Part shown: positions 35,094 through 43,305 of the stretch, piece after piece
Layout: each line of letters opens with the position of its first letter
How positions within the stretch are numbered: position 1 is the stretch's first letter
Made by a program: the position numbers and the translations under genes
DNA from: Labrenzia sp. OB1
Lineage (GTDB): Bacteria > Pseudomonadota > Alphaproteobacteria > Rhizobiales > Stappiaceae
Length of the DNA stretch: 64,000 nucleotides
Direction: 5' to 3'
Assembly: GCF_001624695.1 (NCBI RefSeq)
Contig: NZ_JSEP01000015.1
Coordinates: 62,985 to 126,984, forward strand
The notes under the pieces: model-generated
The model's input: only the letters and a program-made list of their open reading frames with translations
Told to the model about the DNA's origin: nothing
Database searches by the model: none

Positions 35094-36077
35094 TCAGATC
35101 TCCCCGCGGCAGAGCCGGCGCGCCCGCTCCGCGACCTGCTCGGGCGTCGGCACGGTCAGGTCTTCAAGTGCGGGAGAGAACGGCACCGGCACATCCATTG
35201 CGCCCATACGCTGCACGGGATTATCCAGGTAGTAGAAAGCCTTGTCGGAAATCCGAGCGGCGATTTCAGCCGTGACGCCGAAGTTCTGGTGCCCCTCGTC
35301 AACAACGATGGCCCGGCTGGTCTTCTTCGCCGACCCGACGATCGTGTCCTCGTCAAGCGGAACGATTGTACGCGGGTCGATGACTTCCGCCGAAATGCCG
35401 TCCGGAGCCAGGAGCTCTGCCGCCTTGCGGCAGACCTGAACCATGGAGGAAGTGCCCACCAGCGTGACGTCCTTGCCCTGACGCAGAATTTCCGCCTTGC
35501 CGAACGGCAGCAGATAGTCCTCTTCCGGGACGGGCGCCTTGTCGTTGTACATCAGCTTGTCTTCAAAGATCACGACCGGATTGTCATCGCGGATCGCGGT
35601 CTTCAGCAGGCCCTTGGCCTCATAGGCCGAGGATGGCAACGCCACCTTGAGGCCCGGTATGTGGGCGACGAGCGCATGCAGGGACTGCGAATGCTGGGCC
35701 GCGGAGCGCCGGGTAGCACCGAGATTGGTGCGCAGAACCAGCGGCACCTTCAGCTTGCCGCCGGACATGTAGTGGGTCTTGGCGGCCTGATTGCAGAGCT
35801 GGTCCATCACCAGGAAAAGGAAATCGCCAAACATGAGATCGACAATCGGCCGCGATCCGGTCATGGCCGCACCGACGGCCATCCCCATGAACCCGGGTTC
35901 CGAAATCGGCGTGTCGATGATGCGCTCGGTTCCGAATTCCTCCACCAGACCGGAGAGCACCTTGAACGGGGTTCCGGCTTCCGCCACATCCTCGCCGATC
36001 AGGAAAATCGCCGGGTCGCGGCGCATTTCTTCCGCGATCGCTTCATTGACCGCCCTGGAAAGAGTTATTTCGCGCAT
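35094..36077 (-). CDS. 2-oxoacid dehydrogenase E1 beta subunit (AcoB/PdhB-like)
   Basis: A 327-residue transketolase-like E1 beta subunit. Motifs: LSRAVNEAIAEEMRRDPAIFLIGEDVAEAGTPFKV, ERIIDTPISEPGFMGMAVGAAM and the C-terminal transketolase domain ending in ALEDLTVPTPEQVAERARRLC. It forms the TPP site with the alpha subunit at 36078, to which it is directly adjacent. It resembles acetoin dehydrogenase and branched-chain/pyruvate E1 beta alike; sequence alone does not fix the 2-oxoacid or diketone used. Confidence 0.92.
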   Translation of the reverse strand: MREITLSRAVNEAIAEEMRRDPAIFLIGEDVAEAGTPFKVLSGLVEEFGTERIIDTPISEPGFMGMAVGAAMTGSRPIVDLMFGDFLFLVMDQLCNQAAKTHYMSGGKLKVPLVLRTNLGATRRSAAQHSQSLHALVAHIPGLKVALPSSAYEAKGLLKTAIRDDNPVVIFEDKLMYNDKAPVPEEDYLLPFGKAEILRQGKDVTLVGTSSMVQVCRKAAELLAPDGISAEVIDPRTIVPLDEDTIVGSAKKTSRAIVVDEGHQNFGVTAEIAARISDKAFYYLDNPVQRMGAMDVPVPFSPALEDLTVPTPEQVAERARRLCRGEI

Positions 36078-37067
36078 TCAGGCCCCCTCGGCGAAAACAT
36101 GCATGTCGACTTCGCTGACATCCGGATAGGGCGCTTCGAGCGCGTATCCGACGGCCGCCTCGGCATCCGCCCGGACCTCGTTGTCCATGGAAACGAGTTC
36201 GTCCGGCGTGACGATCTTCTGACCGATCAGCCACTTGCCGAAGTTCACGATGGGATCGCGGTGCTTTTTCCAGTTGGCTTCCTCGTCCTTCGTCCGGTAG
36301 TAGTCGCGGTTGATGTCGCCGACATGGTGGCCGTGATACCTGTAGGTTTCGAGTTCCACGAAGAACGGTCCCTCGCCCTTGCGGCATCGCGCGACCAGAG
36401 TTTGCGCCAAATCGTTCACGGCGAGCACGTCCTGACCGTCCACGGTGAAGGACTCGATGCCGAAGGCCTCGGCGCGCGCTGTCAGCGTCCCAGCGGCGAT
36501 TTCCGCCGTTTTGGTATATTCGCTGTAACCGTTGTTTTCGCAGGCATAGATGATCGGCAGCTTCCAGAGCGCCGCCATGTTCATGACCTCGTACCAGAGC
36601 CCCTGAGCCGTGGCGCCATCGCCGAAAAAGCAGACCGTCACATGGCCGGTGCCCTGGCGCTTCGCGGTCAGGGCGGACCCGGTGGCAATGCCCATGGAAC
36701 CGCCGACAATGGCGTTCGCGCCGAGATTGCCGTTTGCCTGATCGGCGATATGCATGGAACCGCCCTTGCCGCGGCAATAGCCTTCGGCCTTGCCCAGAAG
36801 CTCGCAGAACATCTGCCGGAACTCCGCACCCTTGGCGACGCAGTGTCCGTGGCCACGATGGGTGGAGGTGATCTTGTCGTCGGAGGTGAGCGCCTCGCAT
36901 ATGCCGACCGCAACCGCTTCCTGACCCGAATACATGTGGGTCAGCCCCGGCATCTTCGCCGACAGATAGAGCTGGTTGGCGTTGTCCTCGAACGCGCGGA
37001 TCCGCGCCATCTGGCGATACATGCGCAGATAGGCCTCCGTATTGGCCTTAGACTTTCTGGCTGCCAT
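36078..37067 (-). CDS. 2-oxoacid dehydrogenase E1 alpha subunit (AcoA/PdhA-like)
   Basis: A 329-residue TPP-dependent E1 alpha subunit. It opens with YLRMYRQMARIRAFEDNANQLY; HRGHGHCVAKGA and GKGGSMHIAD are active-site loops; the TPP-binding motif is GDGATAQG followed by CENNGYSEYT. ELETYRYHGHHVGD is near the end. Length and motifs favour the acetoin-dehydrogenase/PDH group. No E3 (lipoamide dehydrogenase) gene lies in the block, so E3 must come from another complex. The 65-bp gap upstream separates it from the M24-type gene. Confidence 0.92.
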   Translation of the reverse strand: MAARKSKANTEAYLRMYRQMARIRAFEDNANQLYLSAKMPGLTHMYSGQEAVAVGICEALTSDDKITSTHRGHGHCVAKGAEFRQMFCELLGKAEGYCRGKGGSMHIADQANGNLGANAIVGGSMGIATGSALTAKRQGTGHVTVCFFGDGATAQGLWYEVMNMAALWKLPIIYACENNGYSEYTKTAEIAAGTLTARAEAFGIESFTVDGQDVLAVNDLAQTLVARCRKGEGPFFVELETYRYHGHHVGDINRDYYRTKDEEANWKKHRDPIVNFGKWLIGQKIVTPDELVSMDNEVRADAEAAVGYALEAPYPDVSEVDMHVFAEGA

Positions 37068-37132
37068 TTAAATCTCCTGCGCAGGGTCCCGGCCGACGAA
37101 AGGCGCGCCGGACCGGGTGGGTCGGACGTCGG

Positions 37133-38431
37133 TCAGTACCGGTTGGCGATCGGAAGTTCTTCCGCCGGAAACAGCGAGATCACTTCGCAGCCGGTATCCG
37201 TGACGACCACTTCCTCCTCGATCCTGGCCGCCGAATAGCCGTCGGCTGCCGGACAGTAGGTCTCGAGTGCGAAAACCATGCCCGTCTTGATCTCCATCGG
37301 ATTGTCGAGCGACACCGCGCGGGAGATGATCGGGCGTTCGTGCAGCGCCAGCCCCAGTCCATGGCCGAATTGCAGGCCGAATGCCGCCAGCTCATTGGGG
37401 AAGCCCAGGCTTTCCGCCGTCGGCCAGACTTCCGCCACCTTGTCGGTGGAGACCCCGGGTTTGATGCGCTCGATGGAGGCATCGAGCCATTCGCGGCATT
37501 TCACATAGGCATCGGTCTGCTCGGGCGTTGCCCGGCCGATGTTGAACGTACGGTAGTAGCAGGTCCGGTAGCCCTGATAGGACTGGAGAATATCGAAGAA
37601 GGCCTGATCGCCCGGCCGGAAATAGCGGTCGGTGAAATTATGCGGGTGCGGGTTGCAGCGCTCGCCCGAAATGGCGTTGATGGCTTCCACGTCGTCGGAG
37701 CCCATTTCGTAGAGCATCTTGTTGGACATGGCGACGATGTCGTTCTCGCGAATGCCCGGTTTCAGCTCCTCGTAGATCATGTGATAGACGCCATCGACCA
37801 TCGCCGCCGCCTGGGTGAGCAGCTGGATCTCGTCGATATTCTTGATCTCGCGCGCAGACAGCATGATCTGCTGACCGTCCACCACATTGATGCCGGCTTC
37901 CTGCAGGGCGAAGAACATCGCCGTTTCGGCATAGTCCACGCCGACCGGCATGCCCGACATGCCGGCGTCGCGGATGAGGCCGGCGATTTCCTCGGCATAG
38001 AGTTTCATCAGGCCGAAGCTTGGCGGAATGGTGCCGCGCATGCCGACCACACCCGCACGGCAATGTTCCGGGTTCAGCCAGTCGGCGTATTTCTTGTGGT
38101 GAACGGCAGCCGAACCGAAGTCCCAGACATATGGCTCGTCGTCGCCTGTCAGGAGGCAGAAACGGCACATCTTGTCGCGTTCCCATTCACCGATCTTGGT
38201 GCCGGAGATGTAACGGATGTTGTTGACGTCGAAGAGCAGGAGCGAGCCGCAGCCGCTGGTCTTCAGCGCATCCTTCGCCCGGCTCAGCCGATAGCGGCGC
38301 AAGCGGTCATGATCGACGCGGCGCTCGAAATCGACCGCCGTGTGCCCCCAGGCCGGCAGTCTGCCTTCCCAGCGCCAGTTCGGATCCATGTCGCCCGGCT
38401 GAAGTATCCGGGGGGTCAGGGCCTGGTTCAT
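37133..38431 (-). CDS. M24-peptidase-fold (creatinase/Xaa-Pro type) protein with one metal Asp replaced
   Basis: A 432-residue protein of the creatinase/aminopeptidase P fold. The N-terminal creatinase-N-like domain covers about residues 35-190 (SLLLFDVNNIRYISGTKIG). The C-terminal pita-bread domain has the metal ligands D280 (FFDILQ), H357 (FGHGLG), E390 (VFALETY) and a Glu in RIEEEVVV. The second Asp of the pair, expected 11 residues after the first, is C291 (RTCYYRTF). Relatives with this fold include Xaa-Pro dipeptidases, ectoine hydrolase, creatinase and DMSP lyase DddP. It is the first gene after an operator at 38513, so it heads the catabolic group; the substrate is unknown. Confidence 0.82.
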   Translation of the reverse strand: MNQALTPRILQPGDMDPNWRWEGRLPAWGHTAVDFERRVDHDRLRRYRLSRAKDALKTSGCGSLLLFDVNNIRYISGTKIGEWERDKMCRFCLLTGDDEPYVWDFGSAAVHHKKYADWLNPEHCRAGVVGMRGTIPPSFGLMKLYAEEIAGLIRDAGMSGMPVGVDYAETAMFFALQEAGINVVDGQQIMLSAREIKNIDEIQLLTQAAAMVDGVYHMIYEELKPGIRENDIVAMSNKMLYEMGSDDVEAINAISGERCNPHPHNFTDRYFRPGDQAFFDILQSYQGYRTCYYRTFNIGRATPEQTDAYVKCREWLDASIERIKPGVSTDKVAEVWPTAESLGFPNELAAFGLQFGHGLGLALHERPIISRAVSLDNPMEIKTGMVFALETYCPAADGYSAARIEEEVVVTDTGCEVISLFPAEELPIANRY

Positions 38432-38512
38432 TTTCTTTTCTCCTCATCGTGGAACGCGGAGCCGGTCTCTCCGGCGCGCTCCTTGTTCTTCAGTCCGCAT
38501 TCCAAAGAATGC

Positions 38513-38524
38513 GCAATCGATTGC
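38513..38524. promoter_or_regulatory. LacI-type operator upstream of the M24 gene
   Basis: GCAATCGATTGC is a perfect 12-bp palindrome, 82 bp before the M24 start. The same word occurs at 46265 in front of the lacI and osmC genes, and the related TGCAAACGATTGCA pair at 47503 and 47534. The central CG and GCAA arms are typical of LacI-family operators. Confidence 0.75.
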
Positions 38525-38568
38525 ATTTGCGGGCGAAATGCGTTCCCCTGATCCCCGCCAGATCCGTG

Positions 38569-39015
38569 TTAGCCGCGACTGACCAGGAGGGCCCCGCCGA
38601 GAACCATCGCCAGTCCCAGAAGCCGCCAGACCGAGACCGTCCGCACATCAAGGCCGAAAGCCCCGAAATGATCTGCCAGCATCGAGCCGATGAGTTGACC
38701 GGCGACGATGCATACGAAGAACACCATTGCCCCGGTGACCGGCGCGACAACCGGTCCCGAGGCGACGAAAATCGCGCCGGCAATGCCGGACAGATAGACC
38801 CACCAGGGCACGGAACCCAGGGTCTTGCGCGACATGTCTCCCCATCCGGAAAAAACTATGAAAACAAGGATGCTGGCCAGGGCCACCGCGATGGAAATCG
38901 TGGCCGCGCCGTAGGCGCTGCCAACGGCACGACCAAGCATTGAATTGAGCGGCGGTTGCGTCGAAAGCACCATTCCGACGACAACGGTCGCAAGCATGTA
39001 GGGAACCATCTGCAT
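38569..39015 (-). CDS. DMT-family transporter, YdcZ/DUF606 type
   Basis: A 148-residue membrane protein with about five hydrophobic segments: VPYMLATVVVGMVLSTQPPLNSMLGRAVGS, SIAVALASILVFIVFSGWG, VPWWVYLSGIAGAIFVASG, VFFVCIVAGQLIGSMLADHFGAFG and RLLGLAMVLGGALLV. The pattern fits the half-size DUF606 (YdcZ) family of the drug/metabolite transporter clan. It lies 5 bp after the GST gene and is the last gene before the operator region at 38513. ATG 39015 is used; 39009 is also possible. The role is unknown, perhaps export of an intermediate. Confidence 0.82.
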   Translation of the reverse strand: MQMVPYMLATVVVGMVLSTQPPLNSMLGRAVGSAYGAATISIAVALASILVFIVFSGWGDMSRKTLGSVPWWVYLSGIAGAIFVASGPVVAPVTGAMVFFVCIVAGQLIGSMLADHFGAFGLDVRTVSVWRLLGLAMVLGGALLVSRG

Positions 39016-39020
39016 CGTTT

Positions 39021-39803
39021 TCAGACCTTCGTCATCCGCTCGGTGCGCAAAGCGGCAAGGTGCGGGTATTTTTCCGTCAGAAGCGCGCCGCGGTAGTAGG
39101 TCTTCTCGAACGGCTCCGTCAGCCTGATCCGGTCCAGCCATGCATCGATCGCCGGATAATCCTTCCACAACCCGCCCAGATTGATGTCGTCCATGCGCAC
39201 GAGAACCGGCATGATCGCAATGTCCGCCAGGGAGATGTCCTGACCCAGGATCCAAGGCCCGCCAGTCTCTTCCAGCCAGCGCGCCATACGTTCGACGCCG
39301 CGTGTCAACCGGCCCAGCGCCTCGTCCATATCCGCCTTCGGAAAACCGGTGCGGCCCATTTTCATCAGAAACTCCCTGCGCAGCGGCTTGCTGTCGCAAA
39401 GCGCCTGAAAGTCCGTCTCGGTCATCGACTGGAAATGCGGCAGGAAGGCCAGATTGTAGGACGGCACCCGGATCGCCGCTGTCGGCACCTCGTCGATAAA
39501 GCGCATCATGGCCCGCAGTCCCGCCGTTTCGCGCGGGTCCTCGGGCCGCATGCGCGCGGTCCCCGGAAATATGTCTTCCAGGTATTCCAGGATCACCGCG
39601 CTGTCGATGACGGGCGTTCCATCGTGAACCAGGGCCGGCACGACACCGTTGGGATTGATTGCCAGGTACTCCGGCTTCAACTGATCGCCGGAAAACAGAT
39701 CCAGCTTGTGTTCCTCAAATGCGATGCCCTTGGCATGCAGCGCGTAGCGCACCCGCTGGGAACAGGTCGATTGCGGCGCATTGTGAAGCACGAAAGAACT
39801 CAT
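39021..39803 (-). CDS. Glutathione S-transferase family protein
   Basis: A 260-residue GST. The thioredoxin-like N-terminal domain begins FVLHNAPQSTCSQRVRYALHAKGIAFEEHKLDL and has NPNGVVPALVHDGTPVIDSAVILEYL with the cis-Pro and the glutathione gamma-Glu contact Ser. The helical C-terminal domain contains ILGQDISLADIAIMPVLVRMD. The N-terminal STCSQ suggests a Ser/Cys-type catalytic residue. It is 5 bp downstream of livM, so cotranscribed with the ABC transporter, and may take part in substrate ring or ether cleavage, isomerisation or detoxification. Confidence 0.88.
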   Translation of the reverse strand: MSSFVLHNAPQSTCSQRVRYALHAKGIAFEEHKLDLFSGDQLKPEYLAINPNGVVPALVHDGTPVIDSAVILEYLEDIFPGTARMRPEDPRETAGLRAMMRFIDEVPTAAIRVPSYNLAFLPHFQSMTETDFQALCDSKPLRREFLMKMGRTGFPKADMDEALGRLTRGVERMARWLEETGGPWILGQDISLADIAIMPVLVRMDDINLGGLWKDYPAIDAWLDRIRLTEPFEKTYYRGALLTEKYPHLAALRTERMTKV

Positions 39804-39808
39804 GATCC

Positions 39809-40840
39809 TCAATCCCAGTTCAGGATGCGCGGCAGCTTCCTGAGTCGCGCGAGCGTGCCGACGATGCCAAGCGGGAAGAACATCAGGCAGATCATCATGA
39901 TGAGACCTGTTGCCAGGATGTTGATTTCCGAAGCGCCCAGGGTGGCGACAAAGAACTCGTTGAAGGCCACCAGGAGCACGGCGCCGATCACCGGCCCGGC
40001 GATGGTGCCCTTTCCACCGAGAATGCAGATCAGCACCATGTTCACCGAGACGAGTATGATCAGGAAGATGTTCGGCCGGATATAGGTCAGGTATTCGCCC
40101 CAGACCGCCCCGGCCATGCCAACAAAGAACGCCGAGATGGCGAAGGCGAGTGTCTTGTAGAACCGGGTGTTGATGCCCGCGCTTTCCGCCTTGATCTCGT
40201 CCTTGGAAATGGCCCGCAGACCCAGTCCGAACTTGGAGTGCTTGATGCGGTAGGCGGCCCAGACAGAGAAGGCGGCCATGAGGACGAAGGCATAATAGTA
40301 GGGCAGCTTGGCCCACTGCACGGGAAGGTCGTTCGCCTTCAGGGACACGCCCGCGGCCCCGCCGACGAATTCCCAGTTTTCGAACAGGATGCGGAAAATC
40401 ATCACCAGCGCCAGTGAGGAAATGATGAAGGACGGACCGCGCACCCGCAGGGTGATCTGACCGATGAGGTAGCCGAGCAGACCGGCGACAAGACCGGCGA
40501 ACGGCGCCAGGATGATCGTCGAGATGCCGTAACGGGCGAAGATCATGCCCGCGAAATACCCGCCGACCGCGAAGAACACATTGTGCCCAAGCGAGATATA
40601 GCCGGTGAAGCCACCCAGAATATTCCAGCCCGAAGCCATGACCACATAACTGGCCGTGAACAAAACAAGATGGATCAGATAATTGTAGTTGCCGGTGAAT
40701 TGCAGGAGGGGCAACAGCAGGAGCAGCGCCAGAACGATGGCCGGGAACCAGTAGGCCCGCTCCTTCGAAACCTCCTGGACGAGGCCGGCGTTATAGGCTT
40801 TACGCGCCACGAGCACGTCATTGGTATCAAGGCTAGCCAC
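39809..40840 (-). CDS. livM: Branched-chain amino-acid-type ABC permease LivM
   Basis: A 343-residue LivM-type permease. It has about ten hydrophobic segments after a short cytoplasmic N-terminus. NILGGFTGYISLGHNVFFAVGGYFAGMI and RAISKDEIKAESAGINTRFYKTLAFAIS are the conserved loop motifs. The start is GTG 40840 (MASLDTND), sharing one base with the livH stop. The HAAT-family ligand may be an amino acid, amide or aromatic acid. Partner of livH. Confidence 0.92.
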   Translation of the reverse strand: MASLDTNDVLVARKAYNAGLVQEVSKERAYWFPAIVLALLLLLPLLQFTGNYNYLIHLVLFTASYVVMASGWNILGGFTGYISLGHNVFFAVGGYFAGMIFARYGISTIILAPFAGLVAGLLGYLIGQITLRVRGPSFIISSLALVMIFRILFENWEFVGGAAGVSLKANDLPVQWAKLPYYYAFVLMAAFSVWAAYRIKHSKFGLGLRAISKDEIKAESAGINTRFYKTLAFAISAFFVGMAGAVWGEYLTYIRPNIFLIILVSVNMVLICILGGKGTIAGPVIGAVLLVAFNEFFVATLGASEINILATGLIMMICLMFFPLGIVGTLARLRKLPRILNWD

Positions 40841-41718
40841 TATGCCAACTCCGGTTTTTCGCCAAAGATTCCCTGGGGCCTGACAAGCAGCACCACGAAC
40901 AAGGCGACAAAGAACGTCAGGGTGGACCAGGTAGCGCCGAAATAGGCGCCGATGAACGCGGCGACGACAGCCAGGATGAACGAGGCCAGGACGGTGCCGA
41001 AAATAGAACCCATGCCGCCAAGCACCACGAGGGACATCAGGACAGCGATCCACTCCCAGTGTTTTGCCGGAAAGAAAGAGAACACGAAGGACACCAGCGA
41101 TCCCGCGGCACCGGCGAGGCCGATCCCGATCGCGAAACTTACAAGCCCGACCAAATTGACGTTCACGCCGAGCAGTTCGGCCGCCTCCCGGTTCTGGGTG
41201 GTGGCGCGGATCGCATAGCCGAAGCGGGAGTATTTCAGGAACAGCGCCAGCGCGGAAATGATCGCGAGGGAAACAATGCCGGCATAGAGCTGTCCCTTGG
41301 GGATGAAGATGTCACCGATAAAGAAGGCGTCGGTCGCATAGTCCGGCGACGTGACGCGCTGTGTGTTGGTGAAAGCCGTCCCCAGGGCCCCTTCCAGCAC
41401 CATCGCCAGGGCGAAGGTCAGGAGCACGGTCATTTCGGAGTATTTCGCCGATCTGGCCTCGCGTTCGAAGACCAGCTTGTAAAGGATCACGCCGGTTGCC
41501 GCGAGGATGACGGCGGCAATCGGCAGCGTGAGAAGCGGGTCGATCCCGTAGAGCCGGGCCGCCCAGTAGGCGACATAGGCTCCCGCCATGATCAGCACCG
41601 GATGGGCCAGGTTGACGATGCGCATGACACCGAAAACCAGACTCAGCCCCGATCCCATCAGGGCATAGACACCACCGAGCGCCATCCCGAGTATAAGTAT
41701 CTGAATGACCTCAGCCAT
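40840..41718 (-). CDS. livH: Branched-chain amino-acid-type ABC permease LivH
   Basis: A 292-residue LivH-type permease: LILGMALGGVYALMGSGLSLVFGVMRIVNLAHP at the start, and the coupling loop RATTQNREAAELLGVNVNLV. Ends with LVVLLVRPQGIFGEKPELA. It overlaps livF and livM by one base each, so the four transporter genes form one translational unit. Confidence 0.93.
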   Translation of the reverse strand: MAEVIQILILGMALGGVYALMGSGLSLVFGVMRIVNLAHPVLIMAGAYVAYWAARLYGIDPLLTLPIAAVILAATGVILYKLVFEREARSAKYSEMTVLLTFALAMVLEGALGTAFTNTQRVTSPDYATDAFFIGDIFIPKGQLYAGIVSLAIISALALFLKYSRFGYAIRATTQNREAAELLGVNVNLVGLVSFAIGIGLAGAAGSLVSFVFSFFPAKHWEWIAVLMSLVVLGGMGSIFGTVLASFILAVVAAFIGAYFGATWSTLTFFVALFVVLLVRPQGIFGEKPELA

Positions 41719-42446
41719 TACGCCGCCTTCTTTCCACCAAGATAGAGTTCCTGGATCCTCGGATCCGTCAGCACCTCCGCCGCGGGCCCCTCGAACAGGG
41801 TCCGGCCAAGGTCGAGCACAACGCCCCAGTCGGCGTGCTTCAATCCCATCATCGCGTTCTGCTCCACCAGCAGGATGGTGATCCCCTCATCGGCCATCAG
41901 CCGCATGATGGAGAAGACTTCCTTGACGATCTTGGGAGCGAGCCCGAGTGAGGGTTCGTCGAGCATGACGATTTCCGGCTTGAGGATCAGGGTGCGCGCC
42001 ATCGCCAGGGTCTGCTGCTGGCCACCCGACATGGTGCCGGCATGCTGGTCGCGCCGTTCTCCCAGGATCGGAAAACGCTCCTCGATTTCGTCGATCCGCT
42101 TTTCCAGGTTCGACTTGTCGGCCAGAGAAAAGCCGCCCATGCGCAGGTTTTCCCGAACGGTCATCTTGGGAAACAGCGCTCTTTCCTGCGGGACGAAGCA
42201 TATGCCCCGGCGCAGAATCTGGTCCGGCCGCTTGCCCTTGAGGCTTGCACCCTTGAAGGTCACGCTGCCCTGGCGGATCTTCAGCATGCCGACGATCGTC
42301 TTCAGCAGCGTGGATTTGCCGGCTCCGTTGGGACCGATGATGCAGTGAACCTTGCCCGGCTGAACCGACAGGTTGGCGCCGTCCAGGATGGCGGGACCGT
42401 CGCCGTAACCGGCAACCACGTTGGAAACTTCCAGAAGTCCGCTCAT
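41718..42446 (-). CDS. livF: Branched-chain amino-acid-type ABC ATPase LivF
   Basis: A 242-residue ATPase. Walker A GPNGAGKST, Q-loop FVPQERALFPKMTV, signature MSGGQQQTLAMARTLI, Walker B IVMLDEPSLGLAP, H-loop LLVEQNAMMGL. The short form without a C-terminal extension is normal for LivF. It overlaps livG by 4 bp. Confidence 0.93.
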   Translation of the reverse strand: MSGLLEVSNVVAGYGDGPAILDGANLSVQPGKVHCIIGPNGAGKSTLLKTIVGMLKIRQGSVTFKGASLKGKRPDQILRRGICFVPQERALFPKMTVRENLRMGGFSLADKSNLEKRIDEIEERFPILGERRDQHAGTMSGGQQQTLAMARTLILKPEIVMLDEPSLGLAPKIVKEVFSIMRLMADEGITILLVEQNAMMGLKHADWGVVLDLGRTLFEGPAAEVLTDPRIQELYLGGKKAA

Positions 42447-43186
42447 GCAGCCTCCTCAAGTGCGCCGCCAAGATAGGCGTCCAGCACGTCCGGGTTTTCG
42501 CGGACCTCGTCGGGCGAGCCGTCGGCAATCACCCGTCCATGTGCCATGACGACAACCCGGTGAGACAACCGCATGATCAGGTCCATGTTGTGCTCGACGA
42601 TAAGGACCGTCAGCCCCTGCTCGTTGAGCTTGCGGATATGGCCGATGATTTCCTCCAGCAACGTCGGGTTGACGCCGCCGGCCGGTTCATCGAGGAGGAT
42701 GATCTTCGGATCGCTCATCAGCAGCGCCGCCAGATCCATCAGCTTTTTCTGGCCGTAGCTCAGGTTGGACCCGTCTTCGTTGGCGATGCGTGTGATGCCG
42801 AGGAATTCGAGAATGCCGAAGGCCTTGTCGATCTCCTCCGCGCTCATCGCCGGCCGGAAGAGATCCCGCCAACCGTGGATCTTCGACTGACAGATAACGT
42901 TTTCAAGCACCGTCATGTCAGCAAGATTGCGCGAAATCTGGAAGGTCCGCGACAGGCCCGCCGCAGTGACCTGATAGGGGCGGAGAGTGTCGATGCGCCT
43001 GCCATCCAGCCGGATTTCTCCGGCCGACGGCGCCATCGTGCGGCTGATGCAGTTGAAGGCAGTCGTCTTGCCCGCCCCGTTCGGCCCGATCAGCGCGGTG
43101 ATCTTGCCACGCTCGGCGACAAACGAGCATTTGTCGACCGCCTGGATCCCGCCGAAGTGTTTGCTCAGGCTCTTGACCTCAAGCAT
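42443..43186 (-). CDS. livG: Branched-chain amino-acid-type ABC ATPase LivG
   Basis: A 247-residue ATPase. Walker A GPNGAGKTT, signature LSYGQKKLMDLAALL, Walker B IILLDEPAGGVNP, H-loop IVEHNMDLIM and a C-terminal tail ending DVLDAYLGGALEEAA typical of LivG. ATG 43186 (MLEVKSL) is chosen for its GGAGGAG site a few bases upstream; the frame also offers ATG-like codons to 43204. A hairpin (43268) separates it from the binding-protein gene. Confidence 0.93.
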   Translation of the reverse strand: MLEVKSLSKHFGGIQAVDKCSFVAERGKITALIGPNGAGKTTAFNCISRTMAPSAGEIRLDGRRIDTLRPYQVTAAGLSRTFQISRNLADMTVLENVICQSKIHGWRDLFRPAMSAEEIDKAFGILEFLGITRIANEDGSNLSYGQKKLMDLAALLMSDPKIILLDEPAGGVNPTLLEEIIGHIRKLNEQGLTVLIVEHNMDLIMRLSHRVVVMAHGRVIADGSPDEVRENPDVLDAYLGGALEEAA

Positions 43187-43267
43187 ATGCGCTCCTCCGC
43201 TCAAAATTCGTCCTGATCAACGGATGGCCTGTCGCAACCGACGGTCATCCGTTGTTCGGTACAAAGT

Positions 43268-43293
43268 GACCGGGTGCGTTGCCGTACCCGGTC
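43268..43293 (-). terminator. Hairpin between the LivK-type gene and livG
   Basis: GACCGGGT (43268-43275) and ACCCGGTC (43286-43293) are perfect 8-bp arms with a 10-nt loop, 13 bp after the binding-protein stop. In the direction of transcription it is followed by ACTTTGT, a weak T tract. Probably partial termination or message stabilisation. Confidence 0.55.
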
Positions 43294-43305
43294 GTTTTCA
43301 GCTTA

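Noticed and set aside
35289..37238. 649-codon open frame opposite the E1 genes
   Set aside because: Antisense shadow. E1 alpha and beta on the minus strand have complete TPP motifs.
37133..38431. DMSP lyase DddP
   Set aside because: Same M24 fold, but DddP keeps the second metal Asp (VDISRT-type motif) that is Cys here, and the surrounding sequence differs.
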